Positions 36,331-48,191 of a stretch of 64,000 nucleotides of DNA are shown here, piece after piece. Each line of letters starts with the position of its first letter. The stretch's first letter is position 1. The DNA is from Rotaria sp. Silwood1 (Eukaryota; Rotifera; Eurotatoria; Philodinida; Philodinidae). The notes under the pieces were generated by a model. The model did no database searches. It was not told the origin of the DNA and worked only from the letters and a program-made list of their open reading frames with translations. The stretch is taken from positions 136,809 through 200,808 of the forward strand of contig CAJNOP010000137.1 in assembly GCA_905250075.1 (NCBI GenBank), given 5' to 3'. Both the position numbers and the translations under genes were made by a program.

Positions 36331-37271
36331 TTTTTTTGTTATTAATAACAAATAACTTTTTTTTTCTGAAAAACCTTCAACTCGAATTGATGTCTATCTC
36401 AACTATACTAGTTCTATTGGTTTATGTTTAAGGAATGAATTTGCTACGGCTATGACATCAATCGGTCTGGAAATTTGAAAATTTGTAGAGATCATATACA
36501 GGGTGGACAAAAAGTAACAGGACAAATAATTTTTTCGTTTTTTTTTTCTATAAATATTGACAATTACATCTCATATTTATACTGCATATAATTGGTGATA
36601 CTAGTCAAATATTTGTCATATGATCAGCCTCTAGGCATAGAAGTTTGCTCCTAAGCATATACATGTATTCATTGCTCGTATGTGGTTATATGAGAAATTC
36701 GATATTTTTTGTATTACATAGAATTTTCATACTCTTGTCCATTTATCCCAATCTGGGATACAAAGTCGGTTCAATTGAATTTTGCATTCTTTTAGTCTAA
36801 AGAGGTTCAAAATCTGATCGAATCGAATTTGTATCTCAAATTGATATAAATAGATAAGAATATGAAATCCCTATGTAATTACAAAAAATATCGAATTTCT
36901 GATATAGCCACATACGAGCAATGAATACATGTATATGCTTAGGAGCAAACTTCTATGCCTAGAGGCTGATCATATGACAAATATTTGACTAGTATCACCA
37001 ATTATATGCAGTATAAATATAAGATGTAACTGTCAATATTTATAGAAAAAAAACGAAAAAATTATTGGTCCTGTTACTTTTGGTCCACCCTGTATATGAT
37101 CTCTACAAATTTTCAAATTTCGAGATCGATTGATGTCATAGCCGTAGCAAATTCATTCCTTAAACATAGACCAATAGAACTACTATAGTTGAGATAGACA
37201 TAAATTCGAGTTGAAGGTTTTTCAGAAAAAAAAAGTTATTTGTTATTTTTTTGTTATTAATAACAAATAAC
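36331..37271. repeat. 0.94 kb palindrome
   Basis: Two arms of about 450-460 bases are inverted copies of each other, with the axis near 36801. Outer parts: left AATAACAAATAAC and CTGAAAAACCTTCAACTCGA, right TCGAGTTGAAGGTTTTTCAG and GTTATTTGTTATT. The arms include a nested mariner-like element (36499-37092). Arm mismatches are few in the outer part, suggesting recent origin or gene conversion between the arms. There is no coding sequence. Confidence 0.9.
36499..37092. mobile_element. Mariner/Tc1-like non-autonomous element (MITE) with long inverted repeats
   Basis: The ends are CAGGGTGGACAAAAAGTAAC and its complement GTTACTTTTGGTCCACCCTG. TA lies directly outside both ends (36497-36498 and 37093-37094), as expected for the TA target duplication of Tc1/mariner elements. 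Inverted repeats extend almost to the centre. It has no transposase. It lies exactly on the symmetry axis of an outer palindrome. Confidence 0.8.
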
Positions 37272-37858
37272 AATAAATTCACACCCCTAAATTCAAAACT
37301 TATAATGATAACAATGTAAAAAAAAAATACGAAAACTAAAAGTAACGAACGAATAGCAACGACGCAAATAAAAACAGGACACCCTTAAAAATATTTGCTT
37401 GCTGTGCAGAAATAAATAAGACAAACCTTGATTTTGCTGATTGATTAGCCTCAAACAGAATTATCGTCTATAAGGAATTTTTCACTTCACCTAGTTTTTA
37501 TTGAAGTAATAAGGCTGAAGAACATATGTGAATTTTACATTTCAGTCCCGACAGGACTGCGCTAAAAAACTTTTTTTTGCTTGTTTATAAGTAATGGTTC
37601 TGCGTTCTTTACCCTTGCATATTTTACTGTTATTATGCGCCCTACTTCCCAATAAATTATGTAGTGAAAAAAAAGAGAACGAAACAGACAGAAGTGCAAC
37701 ATAAAATATTGCTCTGATGCAAAAATAATAAACAAACCATTCGGCAAATAACAAACTCATTTGACATATACGATACTCGACAAAGTTGGACTCAACCAGT
37801 ACTGAAATATATTCGGTATAGTTGGTTTTTATTACTTCGTTTTGATGAGGAAATTTTG
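37272..37858. other. Non-coding spacer
   Basis: No gene is recognised. The end (about 37803-37850) carries the motif TATTCGGTATAGTTGG plus a TTTTGATGA stretch. This is repeated at about 40048-40085, so these two sites may mark the two ends of one repeat unit. Confidence 0.4.
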
Positions 37859-37912
37859 GAGCGTGGGTGTGGATTTTCTCTTCTCCAACACCAAAAACTC
37901 ACGCCTACACCC
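37859..37912. repeat. Telomere-like hairpin
   Basis: The left arm is GAGCGTGGGTGTGGA and the right arm includes CTCACGCCTACACCC. The loop is pyrimidine-rich (TTTTCTCTTCTCC), like those at 1403 and 56157. It lies at the start of direct-repeat copy B. Confidence 0.6.
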
Positions 37913-37934
37913 TTAGATATTAGCGACAGTACGT

Positions 37935-39800
37935 GAGTGTGACCCAAAAACTATGAAGAGAAACGAAATGTATGTAAGATAATGAACAGTTCTTATTCAT
38001 CCAAACTTGTCAACTCGATAGAAGTCTATAGACAGTAGGTTGCAAAAAGCTCTTGATGAGATGCAATCACATTGAAAGAAAGAAAAAAGAAAAGTACAGC
38101 CTTGGCTTTCTGCAGCACTCTTTTGTTTACACTTTCTACTTTTACATTGTTACTCACTGTACAGAAACGAAACGAAGAAAAATAAATGAAAATAAAAGTC
38201 ATAAAAATACATTAGTGTGTATATTTCTTTCGTTTGTTTGTTCGTTGTTAATCTGCTTTTTCTGTTGATTTTTCTTGTTTGCCATAGTTGCATCTTTAGA
38301 AGAAATCTGATCAAATCATAATGCAATCGACATTATAGTCAATTGTTTATTCAAGGAACAAGCTTTTGTGTTTGTGCAAAGACATCAAGAATACAACACA
38401 GTGGTAGTGCTTTTTTTTCGTTGTTTTTAAATTAAAAAAATTGCTTTATGTCTTCAACACCGCTGTCGATTCGTAGAAATTTCGATGTCTATCGATATAA
38501 GAAAAAAATAACCATAATAAGATTCATGTTTATTATACGAATGTTCACTATTCATACAAAACTTGAAACTATGAGCATGTTAAAAAAATACAAGTAATAT
38601 TTCTAACTACGTTTTATCAAGAATGTAAACATGCATGATTCTCTTTCGCATGCATACGAACAAAAATCGTTAATAAATCAGTTTTACAATCAGATTTTGT
38701 TCGGAAAGTATTTATTATTTGTAATGCATCAAACGGAATACATGTTACCTACTAACTCTTTCCGATTGATATACATTTCTTATAAATATAGGTTTTGTGA
38801 AGCACGTAATAATAGTAAAAGAATTTTCTTGTTGATGTTATTATGCATGTTGAAATTCATCAAATCTTTAACATGAGCAAACACAATTAGATCATGATGT
38901 CTCTATAAATCTGATAACTAGAAATGTGTCCAAAATGGAAATATAAATAATGTGTTTTCATTTTACACATGTTTCAGATAATTACAACAAGTAACGTTCG
39001 TCGGTTCGACTCACTTGACCCTCGACTGTATCAGACAGAAGTATACAAGTCTCATCCACGGACACCCAGTTATGAAACAGCTGATTAAGAGAGAACTTAT
39101 CACATATGTCGGATTGACTGAATTTTCATTCTGAAAAATTGAATTGATTGAAAATTTAATATTAAAACCACGAGAATCGAATACTTAGCCAACGTTTTTT
39201 ATGATGTTTCACCTTCCCCTATGACAAAAACTTATTTTATTTCATATAACCGTTTCTACACTCGAGAAAAAATTTATTTTCGCAAAAAAACCTTTCCTCA
39301 ACCTAAAAAATCAATTGAAAATTTCGAGAAACTGACTTCAGATTCGGATTCTCCGACCCGAATTTACTTTCGTCAACCTTTATGGAAAATTTTCTAAGGT
39401 GGAAGTTTTTTTGACCCCGATGCAGACACACACACAAACTATTTTTTTTCATATGACCCTTCCTACAGGCGAGGGAATATACGTAAATAATAAATCACTG
39501 TAGCAAAAGTGAGAATGAGTGCCTATTAATACGGCTAGTCTCACTCATACTGATATCCCTCGATTTTGACAAATAATATGCTCGTCAAAGCGTGATCTTT
39601 ACGATCCTTCGAATATTATTAGTGCAATACTATCTTCAATTTCTCAAAACATCCAATTTTCATGTAAAATGCTTAGTGATAGTAATTCTGATTGCCAGCC
39701 GTTGAAAAATGAGCGTATAGTTTGAATACGTGTGATGATGTTAAATTTTCATTTCAATTAATGAACTTTCGATTCATCTTGGGTAATATGAATTTTTTCT
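37935..39800. repeat. Diverged direct repeat, copy B
   Basis: This is the partner of 33986-35560, in the same orientation. It keeps the ordered blocks described there and the frame at 38631-38876. The frames of copies A and B are similar over about 75 residues (for example QKSLI, YLLF, TEYML, SFRLIYI and MLLCMLK). Copy B lacks the palindrome that lies downstream of copy A. A degraded G-rich/C-rich hairpin is at 39513-39555. Confidence 0.65.
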
Positions 39801-41918
39801 TGTTCATAGTCAATTATTTTGTTTTTTTTACTTTGAATGTTTTCCTGTTGCTATGTACAGTCTTTTTTAATAGAGTGTCTAGTTGAAAGGAATTCAAAAA
39901 AGAAAAACGAAAAGAAACAAAGAGACAAAGAGACAAAAATCGGCAGGGATAGAGCGTAAAATGTTGCCATGATTCGAAAATAAGAAATGAATCATTCGAC
40001 AAAAAAATAGATTTGTTTGATATACACAACCGGTATCACTGAAAATTATTCGGTATAGTTAGTTTTGACTACTTTCTTTTGATGAATAATTTCTGAGGAG
40101 AATTTCTAAGACTAGAAAGAGTATTTTAGACGTCATAAATAAATAGAGCTAATATATGATAGGGACACTGATTACTGAGGATTTCGACTAATATGAAATC
40201 GATGTCCATGATTGACTTCAGTTCATCATGTCGACTGATAATGATTTGCCGATCAATATCCTAGTCAATTCACCTTGTTGCACTCCTTTTTTTTGTTCCA
40301 CTCAATTCATTATCTTTGGTTAATACAGACTATGATCGAGCTATTAAGATAATTTAATTTGAAATTTCACGAGAAAAGGCATAAACATAGTATGACGAAA
40401 TTGTCGAAATATGGCTGCGACTGTAGGCGAATATCTTCTTTTCACAAATGCTTTAGTCAACATGAGAAAACAACTGTGAGCCACAGAACTATGCCTCAGC
40501 ATGGCCGAATGAGAATTGTGGTCACACAACATGAACTGGAAGCGAAGGCAACAAGCTTCTAATTAAGTAGTCACACGAGAAAGTGATGACTAATGAGGCA
40601 TACTGGGATGCATCAAAAAGATGATCAGAGTTTCTTGTCATAGGCCAATGTGGCATAATTAGAACATGAGATATCTAATCAATAATAACAGTATCAATGT
40701 GAACGCGCTCTGTTGGCTTCTACATTAATGTGAAAGTCTGTGTACTGAAAGACTTCAAATTACCGAGAAATGTATGAAAGCAACCGAATAAGGCTCATTT
40801 CATGCCGCAAGTTCTGAGATAGCCAGATGATTGAATATCTTTAGCATATGCTCAAATATTAGAACGTGATGCAAGTGTAAAGCTTCCGATCACACAGCAT
40901 TACGGAATCCTGATGACAAATAATTTGAGATCATAGAAGATTCGTCAAAATAAAGGTCAAATCCGCGATAGAGTATGGAAGTTCCAGATAGGACTCACAT
41001 GAATCTTCGTACCGCAAAGCAATTTAAAAGGCTACTCAGAAAAATTTCCGTTCGAGTACCGATTCGTGCGGATTAGAGTAATAGTAGCTAGACAACGAAG
41101 AAACTATTGATTCTACGAGCGACAAACAACAAGCAAGAAAGCGCTGCAGGCTTTACCGCAACGCCAGCAAATAATAAGAGCACCAGTTAAACGACAAAAA
41201 TTTTTTAGAGTAAGTGCTGAAAGCTCTTCAAAATGCTTATCGATGTTCGACAATGTGAGAAAAGTAGTCAAGTCACATGGCGGTATCTCAGAACTGGCAA
41301 AAAAGGGCCTAAATCATAGTATAGCTCATAATATGTTGTCGCAAAAGCTTTAGTTCACTGAGTGATACTCACTTGTATCGCAAGAATAAACCGAAAAGCT
41401 TGTTAGAACTACGTAGTGTCTGAGAATGATTATAAAAACTGAGAAGCCGTCCGACGGTTAATAAACCAAAGCCAACTAGTTTTATGCCACCAAAACTTGG
41501 AAGAGACTATTGTATCAATCGCAGAAATACTGTGCAAATGCTGCGACCGAAAAACAATGAACACGCAAGACCAACTAAGATTGTGTGTGACATTCGTTAT
41601 GTTAAAGAGTGCCACTCATGATCTATCTAAAATCTTTCTGAGTACTAGCCCATCACTACTGGGCGGGATGGAAAATCAGTGGTCAGCATAGTGCTTTATA
41701 AAAGTAAGCCTGGAAAGCATTTTTTAGTTCTGTGCGACACAAAAAAAAATGATGAAAAATGACTGAAGATACACAGAAATTAGTCAGAAAGATTCCAAAT
41801 TTGACGTCACATAAGAGTTGACAGAGAGCTTTGAATAAAGCTCCAACAAACTGTGTAACTGTTGTAATCGACTAATAGAAAGCAGACATCGATCCGTGAA
41901 ACTATGCTGAAAAAGCGG
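39801..41918. other. Unrecognised region with less AT-rich composition
   Basis: From about 40.2 to 41.9 kb A/T runs become rare and base use is more even than in the flanks. This looks like old coding or transposon sequence. One stretch (about 41098-41350) is open for about 80 codons without an ATG and is basic (APVKRQKFFRVSAESSSK, KVVKSHGGISELAKKGL). I recognise no transposase, polymerase or other family, and stops are frequent elsewhere. Confidence 0.35.
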
Positions 41919-41974
41919 TATGTGGGTGTTGGTGTGAGTATTGATCAGTCATTTACCCTCACACCCCCACCCAA
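41919..41974. repeat. Telomere-like hairpin
   Basis: The left arm is TATGTGGGTGTTGGTGTGAG. The right arm is CTCACACCCCCACCCA. The arms pair almost fully. The loop of about 12 bases contains TGATCA. Confidence 0.7.
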
Positions 41975-42118
41975 AGAATGAAAAGAAATAATTAGGGTAT
42001 AACATATGAAAGTATAGCAGAAAAAGCCAACCATTGATGTGTTCCAGTTAGTGGGGAGACAGACAATAGATGGTGTATTCACATATTTGCACAAATCCTT
42101 AATAGACATCATTAATCA

Positions 42119-42292
42119 ACAGGATTTAGTATGACATACAGCCTAAAATAAATATTTAGTAAATATAGAACGAGCAAAGAAGATTAAAATACAATTAAAA
42201 ACAATTTATTTTAGATTTAGTTTGGTTCTTCTTTGGTCGTTCTATATTTACTAAATATTTATTATAGACTGCATACTAAACTGAATTCCATT
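42119..42292. repeat. 170-bp hairpin (MITE-like)
   Basis: The arms are about 60 bases. The left contains TTTAGTATGACATACAG, AAATATTTAGTAAATATAG and AACGAGCAAAGAAG. The right is the inverted match, CTTCTTTGGTCGTT, CTATATTTACTAAATATTT and CTGCATACTAAA. The centre of about 35 bases is AT-rich. It has no coding capacity. Confidence 0.8.
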
Positions 42293-42665
42293 GACTGATA
42301 ATGTCAAAATAGTTGACCAAGCCTCTGGAAATAAAATAAAACGGTTTAAATCGTATATAGTCATTCGTCTATTTTGTTTGCATCAGTAAATAATTGAATA
42401 TTTCACAGTAAGTCATGATGTTATATAAAGGATAAAAATTTTCAAAAAAATTATGTCAACATGTCATAGGTATGACAATTAGATTAAATTACTGCAAACC
42501 GCCATCTACTAGAAATAGGTATTAAAATTAGTGGAAAAAGACGTCGTAGTAAACCATCAGCAAAAAATACTGAGTGTATTATCCAAAATATACTGAGCAT
42601 TCATCATAAAATGCTGAACAGCATGATACAAGCTCTAAAAATCAGCACTTCAACCAAGAGAGACC

Positions 42666-43951
42666 GGGTCCTGACGGGAGCATATATCAAGAATCGAGTG
42701 ATCGATTGAGCTGATCTTTTTTCAGAACATATATCTTGATGAGTTATAACCAACATGTAATTTTCAACTCAAAATATTGAGTCCTTAACTTTTTATTACT
42801 CATCCAGTATGAGCAAAACCTCATAGGTTAGACAACTTTTGTGCTTCATAACTCGTGATAGGAATAAGACAGAGGTCTGAAATTTCCAGTAGGCCTAGAC
42901 TTATTGGCGATGTATATCTCCTACAAATTCCAGCTCTACATACTTTTCGTTTCGATCAGCAGAAATCTCTCAGAAATGGCTTTTTTGATTAAAATCATGA
43001 ATTTCAGACGAGACTTTCTTCTAAGAAATGAGGTAGTTTGAGGGTTGAGTTTAAGAAAATAGAAGAGTCATCTGAAATGTACAATTTCATGGTAAAATCT
43101 ATCTGGGCAATCCACAGACGACTGGCAGCAAAGGTCATCTTTAAGAAGTTCGAATTGAATATGTCAGGCAGTCGATATATACAAATCTCATGAGTGAATC
43201 ATGTTGGAGAGCTGAAATTTTGGCTGTGAACAGATCTCATTGAATACTACTCTGGTAAAAAATTCAACTCTCTAGATTAATTTCCATCGCTCAGGAGACT
43301 TTTCACAAAATCATGACTTCCACCTAAATCACGATTATGGCTGGGTTGAGTTTCCCTAGAAATCAATCCTATAAAAAATGGAATTTGTACCATTTTAAAG
43401 TACACATATAATATTACAAAGCTATGCAAGGATTAGCCTGGGTTCTTGTCGAATAGTCTGCGGAGACTTATAGAAAGATACTCAAGAAAAACTCCTTTCC
43501 ATAGAGATTATACCCGAGCTTGTTCCGAAATTAATAGAAACATGTCATCGTCTATAATAACTTCTATCCAGTATGAACCACCAATATGAGTCTATCTCGA
43601 TTCCCATAAAAAGGTCCTTCAAAATGAGAAGAATATTTCCGACAAGCTACTGTACCTCCAACCAGAGCTTTTGAAGCAAAGGCCTTTTTCGAAATGTTTT
43701 TTTTTGTCATTTTCAAAAGACCTTTTTATGGAAATCAATAGACAGTCATATGGTGATTTATATTGGATAGAATTTATTTCAGATGATGAAATTTTTCTAA
43801 TAAGTTGCCTAAAATATGAATTTTTGCTCATATTGGATGAGCAATCAAATATTAAGGGCTCAATATTTTGAGTTGAAAAATATCTGTTGGCTATAACTCA
43901 TGAAGATATATGTTAATAAAAATTTCAGCTCAATCGGTGCTGTCAGGACCC
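42666..43951. mobile_element. 1.29 kb element with long terminal inverted repeats
   Basis: It starts GGGTCCTGAC and ends GTCAGGACCC. The inverted repeats extend about 170 bases inward: left GATCGATTGAGCTGA, ACATATATCTTGATGAGTTA, TTCAACTCAAAATATTGAG and ACTCATCCAGTATGAGCAAAA, with right-end counterparts. The approximately 900-base interior has no long open frame. A frame at 43671-43871 is only the inverted-repeat strand. This is a non-autonomous DNA transposon or fold-back element; the superfamily is not assigned because no clear target duplication is seen. Confidence 0.75.
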
Positions 43952-44383
43952 TTGGCTGACGTGCTGGTTTTTACTACTTTACGTAAAACAGCCATAAAAA
44001 AAGCCACAGTTTAATATTTTTCAAAACGACTTGCGCTAAAATTCAAAAAACTCTTCCATCTATGAAATTATTTTACATTGAGCAAAATCTGACGACCTCG
44101 TTTGAACAGCTCTAGTCGTGGCTTACGTAGAATGACTCATAAGTGACTTGCAGACAAATTTTGAAGACAGTGTTCATACACTCTTTTGTTAGTATCACGA
44201 ACAGAATATTAGGGAAAAAAAGAAATGTCTCATTTTTCCATTATTGAATAAATAGAAAGTACTGATAAAGTTTCTTTTTAATGTTTTACAGAATAACAAA
44301 CCAAAAATATCTATATCAATTACTTCGGATTCGCAAGAATCATATTTTCATAAACGCGCAACAGCAAATAAAAACTGTACACG
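43952..44383. other. Upstream region of the ADP-ribosyltransferase gene
   Basis: Spacer containing the presumptive promoter and 5' UTR. No motif can be assigned with confidence. Confidence 0.4.
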
Positions 44384-47300
44384 ATGAACCGTTTTAGTGA
44401 TATCGATCTTTCATTTAAAAGACTTCCTCCTGTTTATGGTTATCGCAGTGAAAAACTTGTTCCAATTGAAAAAGCACTAGAACCTATCCAGTCTCAAATT
44501 GATGAACTACCTTATTACATAAAGATAGCTAAGCAGTATTGTCATTTTCCGTCAGAACATGAACTATCACATGATGAATCTGCTGCTGTTTATATCTATA
44601 CTATGGAATGGGGAGAAACTTCTTTGTATCGTGTTTTGAATAATGCATTACGATCTGAAAATCGACAAGCACTAAAGATATGGTTTCCATATTTAAAGCT
44701 ATTTGATACAGCGTTGGAGAAGTTACCTACTGTCAAAGAGGCAGTATGGAGAGGTGTACCTATTGATATTGGCAAAAACTTCTCCAAAGACCAAATCTTA
44801 ACGTGGTGGACTGTTAATTCATGTTCTTCATCAGTCAACATTATTGAAAGATTTCTTGGTGATGACAAAAATGCAACTCTTTTTTTAATTGAAGCTATTA
44901 ATGGAAAGAAGATTTCTGGATATACAGAACATGAAAGTGAAGATGAAGTTATTTTACGAATGGGTTCAAAATTCCGCGTGAAGAGCGATGCTTTAAAACA
45001 CTCAAATGGGTCACATCTTGTGCATTTACTAGAAATTGATGATGTTCCACCACCACCACCTCCACCAAGTAAGTTATTCATGTTTTTTCTCAATGAACTA
45101 AGGCTTTTAATACTGATTAACGTGTATATGGTAAAAAAAAGAAATCAGGTAACTCTGAAAATATTTGTTCTATAAATAAAATGTTGTCATAACAAAATTC
45201 TGACAAATACAACAACAATAATTTGCTCTTTTATAAATGAAACTTTTTTCACGAGTCATTATCATCAAGAACATAGTAATCAATAGAATTTAATCGTTTT
45301 AACATCCTCAAGTAATTTGATTCAACCGGTAGATTTGACATTGAACTGCCATAAAAAAAAATCATGTCTTGCATCAAAACCTAGTCGAACTAGGCCGAGA
45401 TTTGGTGAAGAGAGATCGTTCTGGATCATTTCACCTTTAGTAATTCTGTCAAGGCGAACTCCTCAGTCTTTCTTTATCAAAAAGTTCGACGACATCCGGA
45501 TGAGAGATAAAGAAATTCTCTTGACCATCATTCTTAGTCTTTCACTTATATACTCATTCGTGTCTGTCGATTCTTAATCTCTTAGAATGTTATAACTTCC
45601 TTGAGTTGCCTGAGTTCCAAAAGTCCTTTCAATCTAAACAAATTTTCGTATTGTGACAAACTCAGAATATAGATTTTCTGAACCAATCTTGCGAGACTTG
45701 TTGAGAATTTTATCAAGTTGAAATTTGGTATCTATAACTTGCCAATATCCTTTAGACTTTCCAATTAATGAAATCGCTAGGAACTCTGTCATGAATCTTC
45801 TGAAATATTAGGTTTCTAAGATCATTCTCTGAGCCGTACCCACATCAAAAGTTTAGAAATCATATTGAGATCTCACAGATTGACTTAGTATTCTTACAGC
45901 ACATAGATACATCTAAGTTAGGAATAAATGAAATATTTCAGTTTGAAAGAATCAAGCATTCTGGAGATACAAACGTTGTAATTAATTAGTAGGCACTTAA
46001 CTCAATTTGGAACATTTCATAGACCTATACTTTTTAGTAAATTACCATTTTCTAAAGAACAATGAAAGTACTAGCAATACTTGTTTTTCTATAACTACTA
46101 AAGATCATGGGTCACGTTTTCGTAGTAATGAAATTGACTTATTGATTAATACATTTTTGATTGGTATTATATGCCATTTACAGAATAAATGACAATGCTG
46201 ATAAAGCAAGTGAATCAAATGAGCACCATACATTAGCCTGAGAGTAATTTTGTTTGAAAATATACATCGCACGACTAGATTTGTGGGTGTGGATGATGCG
46301 CAAAGTAATGTGTTCGATAAAAATTGTGGGATCATCAAAAACACGACATCTATGTATGAGAGATAATATCATTGATTTATTGTAGAGAGATATTGTTCTA
46401 AAACATTTTTTTAATCATTTGTCTGGCTTTTGTGGTTCATGACGAGTGAAGAATAGAATACTTTTGAAATTTATCAAGACTTTCAAGTGAAATTAAACCT
46501 CTGACAATGATGTGTATTTGAACTCAAATGAGAGATTTATAAAATAATTTTCACCGCAACCTCTCATGGAAGGTCGCTGGTTTTTTTGCGGGAGTTTCGT
46601 ACCAATAATAAGCTTCAATTGGAGAATATAGCGACGGTAATCGAATCCGTAATCGTCGAGTTCTCAGTCACAGAAAGACCGAATTTAGCTGAAAAATCGT
46701 AGCAAAATAACCACAGTCAATATAACAGTAAACAGGTAGATGAGTCTTATCGCTGATGTCAAATTTTTGTATATCGTGGTATATCCTTAGTGTTATGCTC
46801 GCTCACGAAAATAAGTCTTTACGAATTTTTACATATAAATATTCTCGAATGATAGAAATCCTTGAAAATGCTTTTGAAGCGTTTGTCTTTCTTCAGAAAG
46901 ATCGTATTTATATCACATATGAAAAGTCAGAGAGCGGGAATAAGAGAAAAAGGTTGTTATTCGCTCTCCGTGAGAAAAAACACCTGAGATTTGTATTGTG
47001 CCACAAACTTGGGGATTGTGCAAAATAGAAAGGTAAACATGAATGTTCGGAACAACAAACAATGTTTTGTTGGTAACAATATAAATTTTTCTACCGAGTT
47101 ATTTCCGGATGTAGAACTTGCAAGGCGGATTCTTGGATAGGCTTAGAACCGGATGGCACAAATAAAAGCTTTTCGAGAGCTTTTTATTCTTCGAAATAAT
47201 ATCTCTGAACACTATACGTGCGCTATTGTGAAAACTTTGAATAGTTTCGATTATCGCATAGCTGAATAACGTAGAAATGGACCTGCTTTCCCAAGTTTCT

Positions 47301-47538
47301 CTGATGTATTGAACTTTTTCATTTAGAATCGTCGCTACCTTGCGGTGGTCGTGCTTGTCCTGTCTGTGATCGTTGTATTGATTGGGACTATGATGCGAGT
47401 CGTACTCTACGTTACCAACTTGTACCTGATGCTACATGTACTTATCGTCATTTTGATGCTCATATTGTTGCTGATTTTCTCTTTTTTGGTTCTGCTGGTT
47501 TTTGTCACCATCTATGTACATGTAAAAGCTACAAATGA
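44384..47538 (+). CDS. Arginine-type mono-ADP-ribosyltransferase (ART) with Cys-rich tail
   Basis: ARTs transfer ADP-ribose from NAD+ to protein side chains. Exon 1 is 44384-45068; exon 2 is 47327-47538. They join in phase (897 nt, 298 aa) across a 2258 bp intron. The R-S-E layout is readable: Arg in AVWRGVP (R123), the WWTVNSCSSS block (about 141-150) at the place of the usual STS motif, and ExE in SEDEVILRMGSKFRV (E186, E188). DESAAVYIYTMEWGETSLYRVLNNALR at 64-90 is typical of the family's first helix region. Seven prolines in a row (about 222-228) end exon 1. Exon 2 adds about 70 residues with many Cys and His (PCGGRACPVCDRCIDW, FCHHLCTCKSY), possibly zinc-binding. No signal peptide is seen, so it is probably intracellular. 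The ART call is strong. Exon 2 rests on splice signals and phase only. Confidence 0.8.
45069..47326 (+). other. ART gene intron
   Basis: A 2.26 kb intron. It holds a G-rich telomere-like arm without a clear C-rich partner (GTGGGTGTGG at 46282-46291) and short shadow frames. No nested gene is supported. Extra small exons cannot be excluded. Confidence 0.5.
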
Positions 47539-48191
47539 AGATGAATACTTAATAGATTCTTGATGCATTTGTAATTTTGTAGAATAAATCAAAGTACAAG
47601 CATAGAAATTATGATGTCCATCAGCCGATGACGTACAATGTTTCTCTATCATTGAGGGTGTGGGTGTGGTTCTTGCCATTAACAGAATTGACATTCTGAA
47701 AACTAATCACATACCAACAAAATATCTGATTGCTTGACCTCGTCTATGTAAAAGAAAGCGAAAATGCAAGATTATTCCAATTTTTATTCATAGTAAAAAG
47801 AAAAGATTAAGAAACAAAACTAGCAAACAATAAATAAATAGGGTACATATAACATTTCAATAAAAAAATTTGTAAACGACCGATATGATAATGCGTATTG
47901 TTGTCTATATTATTCCGAGAAAAAGATAACTATGTCAATCGTTCGAAATAAATCACAATTAAACACACACATACGGAAAGAAAGATAGATGACACAAAAT
48001 TCAAATCTATTGTTGTAAAGAAGACACATCTACATTATCAGCATGTCGAAACTCATGTTAATCAACAATTTTCTTTTGTTTTTTCTTAGAAAGGAAGGTC
48101 GATGAACATATGTTGTAACATGGCAAAGTTCTAGATGAGTAAACCAATTACAAAATACAGTCATTAAAACGTACACAACATCAGTAAAATG
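47539..48191. other. ART 3' flank
   Basis: AT-rich 3' flank. A lone telomere-like tract, GAGGGTGTGGGTGTGG, is at 47655-47670. Its C-rich partner is not visible. Confidence 0.5.

Noticed and set aside
36499-37092. A possible transposase in the mariner-like element
   Set aside because: The element is 594 bp and nearly all inverted repeat, with no open frame of useful length.
43619-43871. Opposing 66-70 aa frames
   Set aside because: They lie inside the 1.29 kb inverted-repeat element and show no protein family signal.
44596-45093. 165-aa minus-strand frame opposite the ADP-ribosyltransferase exon
   Set aside because: It is the shadow of a strongly supported plus-strand ART exon. Its poly-Gly stretch is the complement of the polyproline linker.
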